This document shows, piece after piece, positions 16,978-25,723 of a stretch of 64,000 nucleotides of DNA. The notes under the pieces were generated by a model. That model was not told where the DNA came from, ran no database searches, and saw only the letters and a program-made list of their open reading frames with translations. Source of the DNA: Variovorax sp. PAMC 28711 (lineage in GTDB: Bacteria; Pseudomonadota; Gammaproteobacteria; Burkholderiales; Burkholderiaceae_C); the NCBI RefSeq assembly GCF_001577265.1, contig NZ_CP014517.1, positions 1,417,001 to 1,481,000 of the forward strand, read 5' to 3'. Within the stretch, counting starts at the first letter, position 1. The number at the start of each line of letters is the position of its first letter. The translations under genes were made by a program, and so were the position numbers.

Positions 16978-18666
16978 ATGGTCCGTTCCTCCCAACAACT
17001 GCATCCGCACCGCGAGCCGGCGCCCACCCGCGCCGCGGCGACCGTGCTGCTGCTGCGCGACACGCCGGCCGGCCTCGAGGTGCTGATGACGCGCCGCTCG
17101 CCGACCGCCAGCTTCGCGCCCAATGCCTACGTCTTCCCCGGCGGGCGCATCGACGAGGCCGACACCGCGGCACGCCGCATCGCCACGCGGCGCCGCACCC
17201 AGAGCCGCGTGCAGCTCACGCAAGCGATCGCGGCGATCCGCGAGAGCTTCGAAGAACTCGGCGTGCTGCTCGCGCACCATGCCGACGGCACGCCCGTGAC
17301 GGCCGCCGAGATCGCCGACATGGACCGCAGCACCGCCGACACGACGGTCGCCTTCGCCGAGCAGTGCGCCGCACGCGGCCTGCTGCTCTCGACCGACAAG
17401 GTCTACACCTTCGCGCACTGGATCACCGACCGCGACCTGCCCAAGCGCTTCGACGTGCCCTTCCTGGTGGCCCGCATGCCCGAAGGCCAGACGCCCTCGG
17501 CCGACGAGACCGAACAGTTCGAGCCGATCTGGGTACGCCCGGCCGATGCGCTCGCGCGTCACGCCGAAGGCCGCTTCTTCATCATCTTTCCGACGGTGCG
17601 CACGCTGCAGCGCCTGGCCACCTACGGCAACGTCGACGCCGTGCTCGGTGCCTGCGCGCAGCGTGACGAAGGCGAAGGTCCGCTGTGGACCAGTTGCCCG
17701 CGCGGCGGCTTCCTGAAGGGCGAAGAGCAGCGCTACATGGAAGACGAGTCGCCCTATGGCGAACTCGCGCTCGTGTGCCCCGACGGCCAGATGCTGCATG
17801 CGCTCGACTGGCAGAGCGAACAGCCGGTGGAATTGCTGAAGAACGTGCGCCGGTTGACGGCGCCCAATCCGAGCGCGATGACCGGGCCCGGCACCAACAG
17901 CTACATCGTCGGCGACGCTGCGACCGGCTTCGTCGTGATCGATCCGGGTCCGAACGATTTCGACCACATCGGCCGGCTCTGGAAAGCCACGCAGGGCGAC
18001 ATCCGCATGATCGTGTGCACGCACTCGCATGCCGACCACTCGCCGGGCGCTGCGCCGCTGGCGGCGCTGTGCAAGGTGCGTCCGCCGATCCTCGGCCTGC
18101 CCTCCGCGCCGACCTCGCGGCCGACCGCGCGCTTCACGCCCGACCGCGCGCTGGCCGACCAGGAACACCTCGTGCTGAAAGGCGCCGACGGCACCGATCT
18201 CCGGAACAACATCGCGCACACGCTGCGCGTGATCCACACGCCGGGCCACGCGGCCAACCACCTCTGCCTCGTGCTGGAAGAAGACGGCCTGCTCTTCTCG
18301 GGCGACCACATCCTGAACGGCAGCACCACCGTGGTCGACCCGCCCGATGGCGACATGACGGCGTACCTCGATTCGCTCGACGCGCTGGACGCGGCCTGCG
18401 CTGCGGGCGACGTCGCCTTCATCCTGCCCGCGCACGGCTACGTGCTCGGCGAGGCGCGCACCGCGATCGCCTATCTGAAAAAACATCGACTCAAGCGCGA
18501 AGCCAAGATCGCGGGCGTGATGCGCCGGCTGCCCGAAGGCACGGCGGACGAATGGCTGCCGCTCGCCTACGACGATGTTCCGCCCCGCATGTGGCCGGTG
18601 GCCGCGCGCTCGCTCGCGGCGCATGTCGAACGACTCCAGACACTCCAGCGACAGGCTGCGCCATGA
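16978..18666 (+). CDS. Nudix hydrolase / metallo-beta-lactamase fusion protein
   Basis: The 562-residue protein joins two hydrolase domains. Residues about 15-250 form a NUDT19-like Nudix domain: FPGGRIDEAD and RESFEELGVLL are the two halves of the Nudix box, separated by an insertion of about 25 residues. Residues about 285-500 form a metallo-beta-lactamase fold with the metal motif THSHADHSPG, a later His in HTPGHAANH, and GDHI plus PAHG, as in LACTB2-like proteins. A C-terminal winged-helix-like tail with YLKKHRLKRE follows. Nudix enzymes cleave nucleoside-diphosphate or CoA derivatives; the MBL part may cut a thioester, RNA or phosphoester. The true substrate is unknown. It is coupled by ATGA to the next gene. 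Confidence 0.85.
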   Translation: MVRSSQQLHPHREPAPTRAAATVLLLRDTPAGLEVLMTRRSPTASFAPNAYVFPGGRIDEADTAARRIATRRRTQSRVQLTQAIAAIRESFEELGVLLAHHADGTPVTAAEIADMDRSTADTTVAFAEQCAARGLLLSTDKVYTFAHWITDRDLPKRFDVPFLVARMPEGQTPSADETEQFEPIWVRPADALARHAEGRFFIIFPTVRTLQRLATYGNVDAVLGACAQRDEGEGPLWTSCPRGGFLKGEEQRYMEDESPYGELALVCPDGQMLHALDWQSEQPVELLKNVRRLTAPNPSAMTGPGTNSYIVGDAATGFVVIDPGPNDFDHIGRLWKATQGDIRMIVCTHSHADHSPGAAPLAALCKVRPPILGLPSAPTSRPTARFTPDRALADQEHLVLKGADGTDLRNNIAHTLRVIHTPGHAANHLCLVLEEDGLLFSGDHILNGSTTVVDPPDGDMTAYLDSLDALDAACAAGDVAFILPAHGYVLGEARTAIAYLKKHRLKREAKIAGVMRRLPEGTADEWLPLAYDDVPPRMWPVAARSLAAHVERLQTLQRQAAP

Positions 18667-19370
18667 ACGATCTTCCCGAAGGCGTGCGGCTGGCCAAGCG
18701 CGTGGCCGCCCTGGCCGGCGTATCACGGCGCGAAGCTGAACTGCTGATCGAGAACGGCGCGGTGAGCGTCGACGGCGTACAGGCCATGCTGCCGCAATCG
18801 CGCGTGCACGATCACCAGAAGGTCGCCATCGCAGCGGGCGCCAAACCCGAACCGCTGGTCGCCGTCACGCTGCTGCTGCACAAGCCGGCCGGCATGGCGG
18901 TCGACGTGGCGCACCGTCTGCTGGTTGCGGCCAACCACCATGAGCCCGAGCGTGCCGGCCAGCGCTTCGTGCCGGCACACCTGAAGGCGCAACGCTGCAT
19001 GACGCCGCTCGAGCCGGCCGCGAGCGGGCTCATCGCGTACACGCAGGAATTCCGCATCGAACGCAAGCTGCAGGAAGACGCGGGCGTCCTCGAACACGAG
19101 GTGATGGTCGATGTGGAAGGCCTGGTCGGCCCCGAGGTGCTGGCGCGGCTGGAACGCTCGCCGGCGCGCGTGAGCATCGGCCGGCAGAGCGAGGGCCAGA
19201 CCGGCCTGCGCTTCGCCCTCAAGGGCGCGCGGCCGGGGCAGATCGCCGAGATCTGCGACCGCGTGGACCTGCGAATTCTTGCCATGAAGCGCATCCGCAT
19301 CGGACGCGTGCCGCTCGCCGGGCTGGCGCCGGGGCAGTGGCGCTATCTGTTCGCGGACGAACGATTCTGA
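18663..19370 (+). CDS. Degenerate RluB/E/F-type pseudouridine synthase paralogue with S4 domain
   Basis: The 235-residue protein starts with an S4 RNA-binding domain (residues 8-55, ALAGVSRREAELLIENG) followed by a RluF-like fold (LLLHKPAGMAVD, LAPGQWRYL). Key catalytic positions differ from RluF. The family RLDxxSxGL motif reads PLEPAASGL, so the universal catalytic Asp is Glu117. The conserved Tyr of the KEYLV segment is Val147. The RQIRRM arginine cluster reads GQIAEI (192-197). It probably still binds RNA but may not isomerise uridine. It overlaps the Nudix-MBL gene by ATGA and converges on rnpB, only eight bases away. Confidence 0.8.
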   Translation: MNDLPEGVRLAKRVAALAGVSRREAELLIENGAVSVDGVQAMLPQSRVHDHQKVAIAAGAKPEPLVAVTLLLHKPAGMAVDVAHRLLVAANHHEPERAGQRFVPAHLKAQRCMTPLEPAASGLIAYTQEFRIERKLQEDAGVLEHEVMVDVEGLVGPEVLARLERSPARVSIGRQSEGQTGLRFALKGARPGQIAEICDRVDLRILAMKRIRIGRVPLAGLAPGQWRYLFADERF

Positions 19371-19377
19371 AAAAAGT

Positions 19378-19742
19378 GTGAAGCCCGCCGATAAGCCGGA
19401 TTCTGTGCGTTGAAGTTGCCCCCAACGTGACCGTCATTACTCTGGGCCGCCGGTCGCCCGGACGGCTCGATGCCACCTACCCGCCAGCCATCCGCGGAAC
19501 CACGGGATCAGGAGGTCGCGGCGAACCGCTCGCTCCGTGCGCTGGCCTATTTGGTGTTGCTGCGCGCAGAGATTGCCCGTTTCACCCGGATCGGGGTTGC
19601 CCCTTCACCGACTCGTCTCTGTTGCTCTGATCCTCACCTCGCGGTGGAGAGTCGTTAACTCCTGCGCTGTCCTGTGCAGTCCGGACGTTCCTCCAGTGCG
19701 CCCTTTCGGGAATTGCACCAGCGACGGTCTGGCGTGCTTCAC
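19378..19742 (-). ncRNA. rnpB: RNase P RNA (type A)
   Basis: On the minus strand the sequence shows the conserved 5' region GGAGGAACGTCCGGACTGCA and the conserved 3' region ending ACAGAATCCGGCTTATCGG. The terminal helix P1 pairs GUGAAGC-CGCC at the 5' end with GGCG-GCUUCAC at the 3' end, which sets the boundaries. The AGTAATGACGGTCAC segment near the 3' end is the conserved CR V neighbourhood. It is followed by a T run (19371-19375, minus strand) inside the end of the converging gene. The RNA is the catalytic subunit of tRNA 5'-end processing. Confidence 0.95.
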
Positions 19743-20704
19743 GCCGCGATTATCGCCTCGTGGGGCGCTGGCGGATCGAGCCCGGCAGACGCCCGCCTGA
19801 AACGCCCTGGCGTCACCCCGGCGTGGCGGGTGAACGCGCGGTTGAATGCGGCCTCCGAGCGATAGCCGACCGCCTCTCCGACGGACGCCGTGTCCTGCCC
19901 GCCTTGTGCCAGCAACTGCGATGCGCGTTCCATGCGCAGGATGGTCAACAGTTCCAGCGGGCCCGTGCCGACCCGCCGCGTGAACTCGCGCGCGAAGGTG
20001 GCGCGCGAAAGATGGCATCGCGCCGCCAGGGAAGCCACGGTCCAAGGGTCCTGCGGTTGCGCCAGCATGACTTGCAAGGCCGCAGCCAGTCTGGGGCTGG
20101 CCAGGAGGCCGAGCACGCCAGACAGTTCAGGCCGTGTCTCGAGGCACGCGCGCACCGCCAGCGTGAACAGCGCGCCCGACAGTTCGGCGACGATCGCCGA
20201 CGCGCCCGGGCGGTGTTGCGCGATCTCGTGCGCCATCAGCCGCACGAGGGCTTCGAGCCACTCGGCCTCGGGTCGATGCGCAAACGGAATCACCATCGGC
20301 TCGGGCAATGCGTCGAGCAACAGGCTGCGCCGCCGGCCGGGAAACTCGAACTCGCCGCAGAGGATGTCGGTGTCCGCGATCTCCTGACGCGCCACGTTGG
20401 TCTTGACGTCGACCAATTCACCCGGCTGCAGCCGGATGGCACGGCCGCGCGCTTGCGGCACGGCCGTGCGCAGCACATGCGCCGTGCCGCGCGGCAGGAC
20501 GACCAGGCTGCCCTCTTCGAGCGGGATCAGGATGCCGCTGCCTGGCAACCACAGCTCGCAGCGGCCGCGCAGCAGGATATGAAAAGGTGCGCGCCACGGC
20601 CCGACGGCGTCGTGCGGGGCGGACCAGCCTTGCCCGAACAAGCACCGCAAGTCCATGCGGCCGCGCGGATCGAGCCGTTTGACGAGTTCACTCAAGGCAT
20701 CCAT
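19739..20704 (-). CDS. AraC-family transcriptional regulator with cupin domain
   Basis: The 321-residue protein has an N-terminal Cupin_6 (AraC_binding_2-like) ligand domain (residues about 10-180, with APFHILLRGRCELWLPG and VVLPRGTAH). A C-terminal double helix-turn-helix follows (about 210-305) with SLAARCHLSRATFAREFTR and VGYRSEAAFNRAFTRHAGVTPG. It is divergent from the tehA-like gene 95 bases away and likely controls it, a common pairing. The 3' end reaches to within four bases past the rnpB transcript start, so the rnpB promoter lies inside this coding sequence. The ligand is unknown. Confidence 0.92.
   Translation of the reverse strand: MDALSELVKRLDPRGRMDLRCLFGQGWSAPHDAVGPWRAPFHILLRGRCELWLPGSGILIPLEEGSLVVLPRGTAHVLRTAVPQARGRAIRLQPGELVDVKTNVARQEIADTDILCGEFEFPGRRRSLLLDALPEPMVIPFAHRPEAEWLEALVRLMAHEIAQHRPGASAIVAELSGALFTLAVRACLETRPELSGVLGLLASPRLAAALQVMLAQPQDPWTVASLAARCHLSRATFAREFTRRVGTGPLELLTILRMERASQLLAQGGQDTASVGEAVGYRSEAAFNRAFTRHAGVTPGRFRRASAGLDPPAPHEAIIAA
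19749..19754 (-). promoter_or_regulatory. Probable -10 box of rnpB
   Basis: GATAAT on the minus strand lies seven bases before the predicted RNA start, inside the last codons of the AraC-type gene. No convincing -35 hexamer is seen 17 bases upstream. Confidence 0.4.
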
Positions 20705-20799
20705 CTGAGACGTTGGAACAAGTTATAGAGACTTTTCAGCATTCAAAACACTAGCACGCGCGCCTAAATTCGACTCATCCCATCTGACAGGTGAATTGA

Positions 20800-21765
20800 A
20801 TGACGCTCGACCGCGCCCCCGTACCAGTTTCCTTCTTCAGTATCGCCGTCGGCGTGCTCGCGCTGGGCAACGCGTGGCGCGTGGCAGAGCGCCTGTGGCA
20901 TCTGCCGCACGGCATCGCCGACCTCCTCACTTGGAGCGGCATCGTCTTGTGGCTTGCACTGCTCGCGCTGTATGCGCACAAGTGGCTGCACCACGCCAGC
21001 GACGCGCGCGCCGAGCTGAACCACCCGGTGCAATCGTCTTTCGCCGCGCTGGGACCAGTGTCCAGCCTGCTGGCGGCGATGGCGCTCGAGCCGCATTCGC
21101 ACCCGCTCGCCCTGGCGGTCTTCGCCCTCGCCGTCACAGCGCAACTGGCGCTCGGCCTGCAGCTCTACGGCCGCATGTGGCAAGGCAGCGGCAAGCCCGA
21201 ACTCATCACGCCCGCCATTTACCTGCCTGCCGTGGCGCAAAACTTCGTGGCCGGCGCGGCCGCAGCCGCTTTCGGATGGCCCAGCCTCGGCATGTTGTTC
21301 TTCGGGGCGGGCCTGTTCTCGTGGCTGGCCATCGAGTCGCTGATCCTCAGCCGCGCCGCGCTGCAGGGGCCTTTGCCCGAAGCCTTGCGGCCGGTGCTGG
21401 GCATCCAGCTCGCACCCGCGGTGGTGGGCGGCGTGACCTATCTGGCCGTCAATGGCGGCAAGCCCGACCTCTTCGCGCAGATCCTTCTGGGGTACGGGCT
21501 GTACCAGGCGCTGCTGCTCCTGCGCCTGCTGCCCTGGATCGCCAGGCAGCCTTTTGTGCCGTCGTACTGGGCCTTCAGCTTCGGCGTGGCCGCGTTGCCT
21601 ACGCTGGCACTGCGCCTCCTGGCAAGCGGCGCCACAGGGCCCGTCGAATGGCTGGCGCCGGCCTTGTTCGCAGCAGCCAACGTCATCATCGGCGTGCTGG
21701 CATTCAAGACCGTGGCCCTGCTGCTGCAAGGACGTCTGTTGCCTGCGGTGACCGCCCCGCGCTGA
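20800..21765 (+). CDS. TehA/SLAC1-family (TDT) transporter
   Basis: The 321-residue membrane protein has about ten hydrophobic segments. The opening [20 protein letters not shown] and the central [15 protein letters not shown] are typical of TehA, the bacterial homologue of the SLAC1 anion channel, in the tellurite-resistance/dicarboxylate transporter family. In the family it passes monovalent anions and its overexpression gives tellurite tolerance. It is transcribed alone, divergent from the AraC-type regulator. A cytoplasmic TehB methyltransferase gene is not adjacent, so tellurite resistance should not be assumed. Confidence 0.88.
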   Translation: MTLDRAPVPVSFFSIAVGVLALGNAWRVAERLWHLPHGIADLLTWSGIVLWLALLALYAHKWLHHASDARAELNHPVQSSFAALGPVSSLLAAMALEPHSHPLALAVFALAVTAQLALGLQLYGRMWQGSGKPELITPAIYLPAVAQNFVAGAAAAAFGWPSLGMLFFGAGLFSWLAIESLILSRAALQGPLPEALRPVLGIQLAPAVVGGVTYLAVNGGKPDLFAQILLGYGLYQALLLLRLLPWIARQPFVPSYWAFSFGVAALPTLALRLLASGATGPVEWLAPALFAAANVIIGVLAFKTVALLLQGRLLPAVTAPR

Positions 21766-21833
21766 CGGCTTTGCGGACCGGTCCCACAATGCGTGCTGTC
21801 CGCTCGTCCACGCACTGCACAGGAGACCCGTCC

Positions 21834-22763
21834 ATGAAGGCCCAGAACATCCTCGCTACCATCGGCAACACGCCGCACATCCGCCTCCAGCGCCTCTTCG
21901 GCCCTGCGACGCAGCAGGTGTGGATCAAGTCCGAACGCAGCAATCCGGGCGGCTCGATCAAGGACCGCATCGCGCTCGCGATGGTCGAAGACGCCGAGCA
22001 ATCGGGCGCGCTGAAACCCGGCGGCACGATCATCGAGCCGACCTCCGGCAACACCGGCATCGGCCTGGCGATGGTGGCGGCGGTCAAGGGCTACAAGCTC
22101 ATCCTGGTGATGCCCGATTCGATGTCGGTCGAGCGCCGGCGGCTGATGCTGGCCTACGGCGCCAGCTTCGACCTCACGCCGCGCGCCGGCGGCATGAAGG
22201 CCGCCATCGCACGCGCCGAAGAGCTGGTCGCCGGCACGCCGAATTCGTGGATGCCGCAACAGTTCAACAACCCGGCGAACGTCGCGGTCCATGTGCGCAC
22301 CACCGCTGAAGAAATCGCGGCCGATTTTCCCGACGGCCTCGACGCGATCATCACGGGCGTGGGCACCGGCGGCCACATCACCGGCGTTGCGAAGGTGCTG
22401 AAGGCGAAGTGGCCGAAGCTGAAGGTGTTCGCGGTCGAGCCCGTGGCCTCGCCGGTGCTGTCGGGCGGCAGTCCGGCACCGCATCCGATCCAGGGCATCG
22501 GCGCGGGCTTCGTGCCGAAGATCATGGACATGACGCTCGTCGACGGCGTGATCCAGGTCGATGCCGAGCCTGCGCGCGAAATGGCGCGGCGCTGTGCTGC
22601 CGAAGAAGGGATGCTGGTCGGCATCTCGTCGGGCGCCACGCTTGCGGCCATCGCGCAGAAGTTGCCCGAGCTCGCACCCGACGCGGTGGTGCTGGGCTTC
22701 AACTACGACACCGGGGAGCGTTACCTGTCGGTCGAAGGGTTCCTGCCGGGCCTTCCGGCCTGA
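21834..22763 (+). CDS. cysK: Cysteine synthase A (O-acetylserine sulfhydrylase)
   Basis: The 309-residue PLP enzyme makes cysteine from O-acetylserine and sulfide. Lys43 in NPGGSIKDR forms the Schiff base, [10 protein letters not shown] binds the substrate carboxylate, [10 protein letters not shown] holds the PLP phosphate, and ISSGAT lies at the cofactor ring nitrogen side. Length and motifs fit CysK better than CysM, although the distinction rests on overall similarity. The ATG at 21834 has AGGAGA about eight bases upstream. It stands 68 bases after the tehA-like gene on the same strand and could be transcribed separately. Confidence 0.92.
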   Translation: MKAQNILATIGNTPHIRLQRLFGPATQQVWIKSERSNPGGSIKDRIALAMVEDAEQSGALKPGGTIIEPTSGNTGIGLAMVAAVKGYKLILVMPDSMSVERRRLMLAYGASFDLTPRAGGMKAAIARAEELVAGTPNSWMPQQFNNPANVAVHVRTTAEEIAADFPDGLDAIITGVGTGGHITGVAKVLKAKWPKLKVFAVEPVASPVLSGGSPAPHPIQGIGAGFVPKIMDMTLVDGVIQVDAEPAREMARRCAAEEGMLVGISSGATLAAIAQKLPELAPDAVVLGFNYDTGERYLSVEGFLPGLPA

Positions 22764-22839
22764 TCTGGCGCCGGCGGATCGCGGCCGGTATCATCGCGGG
22801 CCGTCACCGCCACCTGCCCGATCACCACGGGCCGCCGCC

Positions 22840-24507
22840 ATGATCCGCCTTTCCGAACTCAAACTCCCCCTCGACCATCCACCCGAGGCGCTCGCCGCGC
22901 TGATCGCCACCACGCTCGGCGTGGCGCCGGGCGACATCGCGACGCACACCGTCTTCAAGCGCAGCTTCGATGCGCGCAAGGCCGACCTGCTCACCGTCTA
23001 TATCGCCGACGTCACGCTGGCCGATCCAGCCCGTGAAGCGGCCCTGCTCGCGCAGCACGCCGGCCACCCGCACATCCAGCGCACGCCCGACATGGCGTGG
23101 CACGCACCGGTCCACGCGCCGGCTGACATGCCCTTGCGTCCGGTCGTCGTCGGCTTCGGCCCCTGCGGCATCTTCTGCGCACTGCTGCTCGCGCAGATGG
23201 GCTTCAAGCCGATCGTGCTGGAGCGCGGCAAGACGGTGCGCCAGCGCACACGCGACACCTGGGGCCTGTGGCGCAAGAACACGCTGAACCCGGAGTCGAA
23301 CGTGCAGTTCGGCGAAGGCGGCGCCGGCACCTTCTCGGACGGCAAGCTCTGGAGCCAGATCAAGGACCCGCGCTTTCTCGGCCGCAAGGTGATGGAAGAG
23401 TTCGTCAAGGCCGGTGCGCCGCCCGAGATCCTCTACGTCGCGCATCCGCACATCGGCACCTTCAAGCTCGTGAAGGTGGTCGAGACGATGCGCGCCGAGA
23501 TCATTGCGCTCGGCGGCGAGGTGCGCTTTGAGCAGCGCGTGACCGACGTGCACATCGAGGACGGCCCCGACGGCCGGCACCTGCGCGGCCTCACCGTGCT
23601 CGACCAGCAGACCGGCACCACGCGCGAGCTGCGCGCCGACCACGTGGTGATGGCGCTCGGCCACAGTTCGCGCGACACCTTCGGCATGCTGCATGCACGC
23701 GGCGTGCACATCGAGGCCAAGCCCTTTTCCATCGGCTTTCGGGTCGAGCATCCGCAGGGCCTCATCGACCGTGCGCGCTGGGGCCGGCATGCCGGGCATC
23801 CGCTGCTCGGCGCGGCCGACTACAAGCTGGTGCACCACGCGAGCAACGGGCGCTCGGTCTACAGCTTCTGCATGTGCCCGGGCGGCACCGTGGTCGCGGC
23901 CACGAGCGAGCCGGGCCGCGTCGTGACCAACGGCATGAGCCAGTACTCGCGCAACGAGCGCAATGCCAACGCCGGCATCGTGGTGGGCATCGACCCGAAG
24001 GACTTCCCGGGATGGGAAGCCGGCGCCACAGGCGATGCGCTGGCCGGCATCGCGTTGCAACGCGATCTCGAATCCAACGCTTTCGTGCTCGGCGGCGGCG
24101 ACTACTGCGCACCGGGTCAGTTGGTCGGTGACTTCGTGGCCGGCAAGCCATCGACCGCGCTCGGCAGCGTGGTGCCTTCGTACAAGCCCGGCGTGACCCC
24201 GACCGACCTGCACCAGGCCCTGCCCGCCTACGCGATCGAGGCGATGCGCGAAGCCTTCCCGGCCTTCGGCCGCAAGATCAAGGGCTTCGACCTGCACGAC
24301 GCGGTGCTGACCGGCGTCGAAACGCGCACCTCGTCGCCGATCCGCATCACGCGCGGCGACGACTTCCAGAGCCTCAACGTGCGCGGCCTCTATCCGGCCG
24401 GTGAAGGCGCGAGCTACGCCGGCGGCATCCTGTCGGCGGGCGTGGACGGCATCAAGGTGGCCGAAGCCGTGGCGCGGGCGGTCACGCAAGAGGTCGGCAC
24501 CGCATGA
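22840..24507 (+). CDS. FAD-dependent oxidoreductase (COG2509 type)
   Basis: The 555-residue flavoprotein has an N-terminal ferredoxin-like extension (residues 1-90), then an FAD-binding Rossmann motif GFGPCGIFCALLLAQ followed by VLERG. QFGEGGAGTFSDGKLWS and a C-terminal GLYPAGEGASYAGGILSAG that closes on FAD come later. This is the uncharacterised NAD(P)/FAD-dependent dehydrogenase group related to geranylgeranyl reductase-like and BaiN-type flavoproteins. The reaction is not known. It is coupled by ATGA to the following membrane protein. Confidence 0.88.
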   Translation: MIRLSELKLPLDHPPEALAALIATTLGVAPGDIATHTVFKRSFDARKADLLTVYIADVTLADPAREAALLAQHAGHPHIQRTPDMAWHAPVHAPADMPLRPVVVGFGPCGIFCALLLAQMGFKPIVLERGKTVRQRTRDTWGLWRKNTLNPESNVQFGEGGAGTFSDGKLWSQIKDPRFLGRKVMEEFVKAGAPPEILYVAHPHIGTFKLVKVVETMRAEIIALGGEVRFEQRVTDVHIEDGPDGRHLRGLTVLDQQTGTTRELRADHVVMALGHSSRDTFGMLHARGVHIEAKPFSIGFRVEHPQGLIDRARWGRHAGHPLLGAADYKLVHHASNGRSVYSFCMCPGGTVVAATSEPGRVVTNGMSQYSRNERNANAGIVVGIDPKDFPGWEAGATGDALAGIALQRDLESNAFVLGGGDYCAPGQLVGDFVAGKPSTALGSVVPSYKPGVTPTDLHQALPAYAIEAMREAFPAFGRKIKGFDLHDAVLTGVETRTSSPIRITRGDDFQSLNVRGLYPAGEGASYAGGILSAGVDGIKVAEAVARAVTQEVGTA

Positions 24508-25061
24508 CGAACCTCCCACGCCCCACGCGTGCCCAGTTCGCGCTCGCCACGCTGGCGATGGCCGCGGTGGTGATCGCGTCGAACGTGCTCGTGCAGTTCT
24601 CGCTCAACGACTGGCTCACCTGGGGCGCCTTCAGCTACCCGGTCGCGTTCCTGGTGAGCGACCTGGTCAACCGCCGCTTCGGCCCCGGACCCGCGCGGCG
24701 GGTCGCTTGGATCGGCTTCGCGGTGGCGGTCGCGGTCTCGCTGCTGCTCGCGCCGGCGCGCATCGCGATCGCCTCCGGGCTCGCCTTCATCGCATCGCAG
24801 TGGCTCGACATCTCGGTCTTCGACCGGCTGCGGCGCGGCACCTGGTGGCGCGCGCCGCTGGTGGCCACCGTGGTGGCAGCGGTGCTCGACAGCTTCGTGT
24901 TCTGGGGCATCGCTTTCGGCGGCACGGACGGCCCGTGGCTCACATGGGCGCTGGGCGATCTCGGCGTGAAGCTCGCCGTGGGCGTGCTGATGCTGCTGCC
25001 CTTCCGCCTACTGATCGGCCGCGCCGTCGGCACCAGCGCCACCTCGGCGGCCGGCCGCTGA
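24504..25061 (+). CDS. VUT family (YhhQ-type) queuosine-precursor transporter
   Basis: The 185-residue protein has about five or six membrane helices and the signature FSYPVAFLVSDLVNRRFG plus SQWLDISVFDRLR, which mark the VUT/YhhQ family (DUF165). E. coli YhhQ imports the 7-deazaguanine precursors preQ0 and preQ1 for tRNA queuosine synthesis. The start overlaps the stop of the flavoprotein gene (ATGA). No queuosine synthesis genes are adjacent, so the substrate is assigned by family only. Confidence 0.85.
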   Translation: MTNLPRPTRAQFALATLAMAAVVIASNVLVQFSLNDWLTWGAFSYPVAFLVSDLVNRRFGPGPARRVAWIGFAVAVAVSLLLAPARIAIASGLAFIASQWLDISVFDRLRRGTWWRAPLVATVVAAVLDSFVFWGIAFGGTDGPWLTWALGDLGVKLAVGVLMLLPFRLLIGRAVGTSATSAAGR

Positions 25062-25081
25062 ACGCATTTCGAAAGAACGCC

Positions 25082-25702
25082 ATGGCAGACGACTTCCACT
25101 ACTACGAACCCGCGCTCGGCCACGGCCTGCCGCACGATCCGTTCAACGCGATGGTGGGCCCGCGGCCGATCGGCTGGATCTCGTCGAAGAGCGCGGCCGG
25201 CGTATTGAACCTCGCGCCCTACAGCTTCTTCAACGCCTTCAACTACACGCCGCCGATCATCGGCTTTGCCAGCATCGGCGCGAAAGACAGCCTGCACAAC
25301 ATCCGCGAGACCGGCGAATTCGGCTGGAACCTCGCGACGCGGCCGCTGGCCGAACGCATGAACGCGTCGTGCGCGGCCGTCGGACCCGAGATCGACGAGT
25401 TCGCGCTCGCCGGGCTCACGCCGGTTGCGTCGCGCAAGATCGCGGTGCCGCGCGTGGCCGAAAGCCCGGTGTCGTTCGAGTGCAAGCTCACGCAGTTGCT
25501 GCAGCTCGAAGGCGTCGACGGCGTGGCCGTGCCGACCTGGCTCATCCTCGGCGAAGTGGTCGGCGTGCACATCGCGCGCCATCTGCTCAAAGACGGCGTG
25601 TACGACACCGCTGCGGCCGAGCCGATCCTGCGCGGCGGCGGCCCCGCCGACTACTTTGCAATCACCCCCGACAATCTCTTCAAAATGTTCCGCCCGCGCT
25701 GA
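25082..25702 (+). CDS. Flavin reductase family protein (FMN-binding split barrel)
   Basis: The 206-residue protein matches the flavin reductase-like domain: VGPRPIGWISSKSA at the FMN site, NLAPYSFFNAFNYTPP and GEFGWNLATRPLAERMN. Such proteins bind FMN and either supply reduced flavin to a monooxygenase or act on their own substrate. It lies 20 bases after the VUT gene and 21 bases before the ProQ gene, so it may be part of a four-gene run starting at 22840. The partner oxygenase, if any, is not in the window. Confidence 0.87.
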   Translation: MADDFHYYEPALGHGLPHDPFNAMVGPRPIGWISSKSAAGVLNLAPYSFFNAFNYTPPIIGFASIGAKDSLHNIRETGEFGWNLATRPLAERMNASCAAVGPEIDEFALAGLTPVASRKIAVPRVAESPVSFECKLTQLLQLEGVDGVAVPTWLILGEVVGVHIARHLLKDGVYDTAAAEPILRGGGPADYFAITPDNLFKMFRPR

Positions 25703-25723
25703 GCGCCGGCACCGCCCGACGAC

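Noticed and set aside
20800..21765. Assignment of tellurite resistance to the TehA-like gene
   Set aside because: The family includes anion channels and dicarboxylate transporters, and no tehB or other tellurite genes are adjacent. Only the family call is kept.
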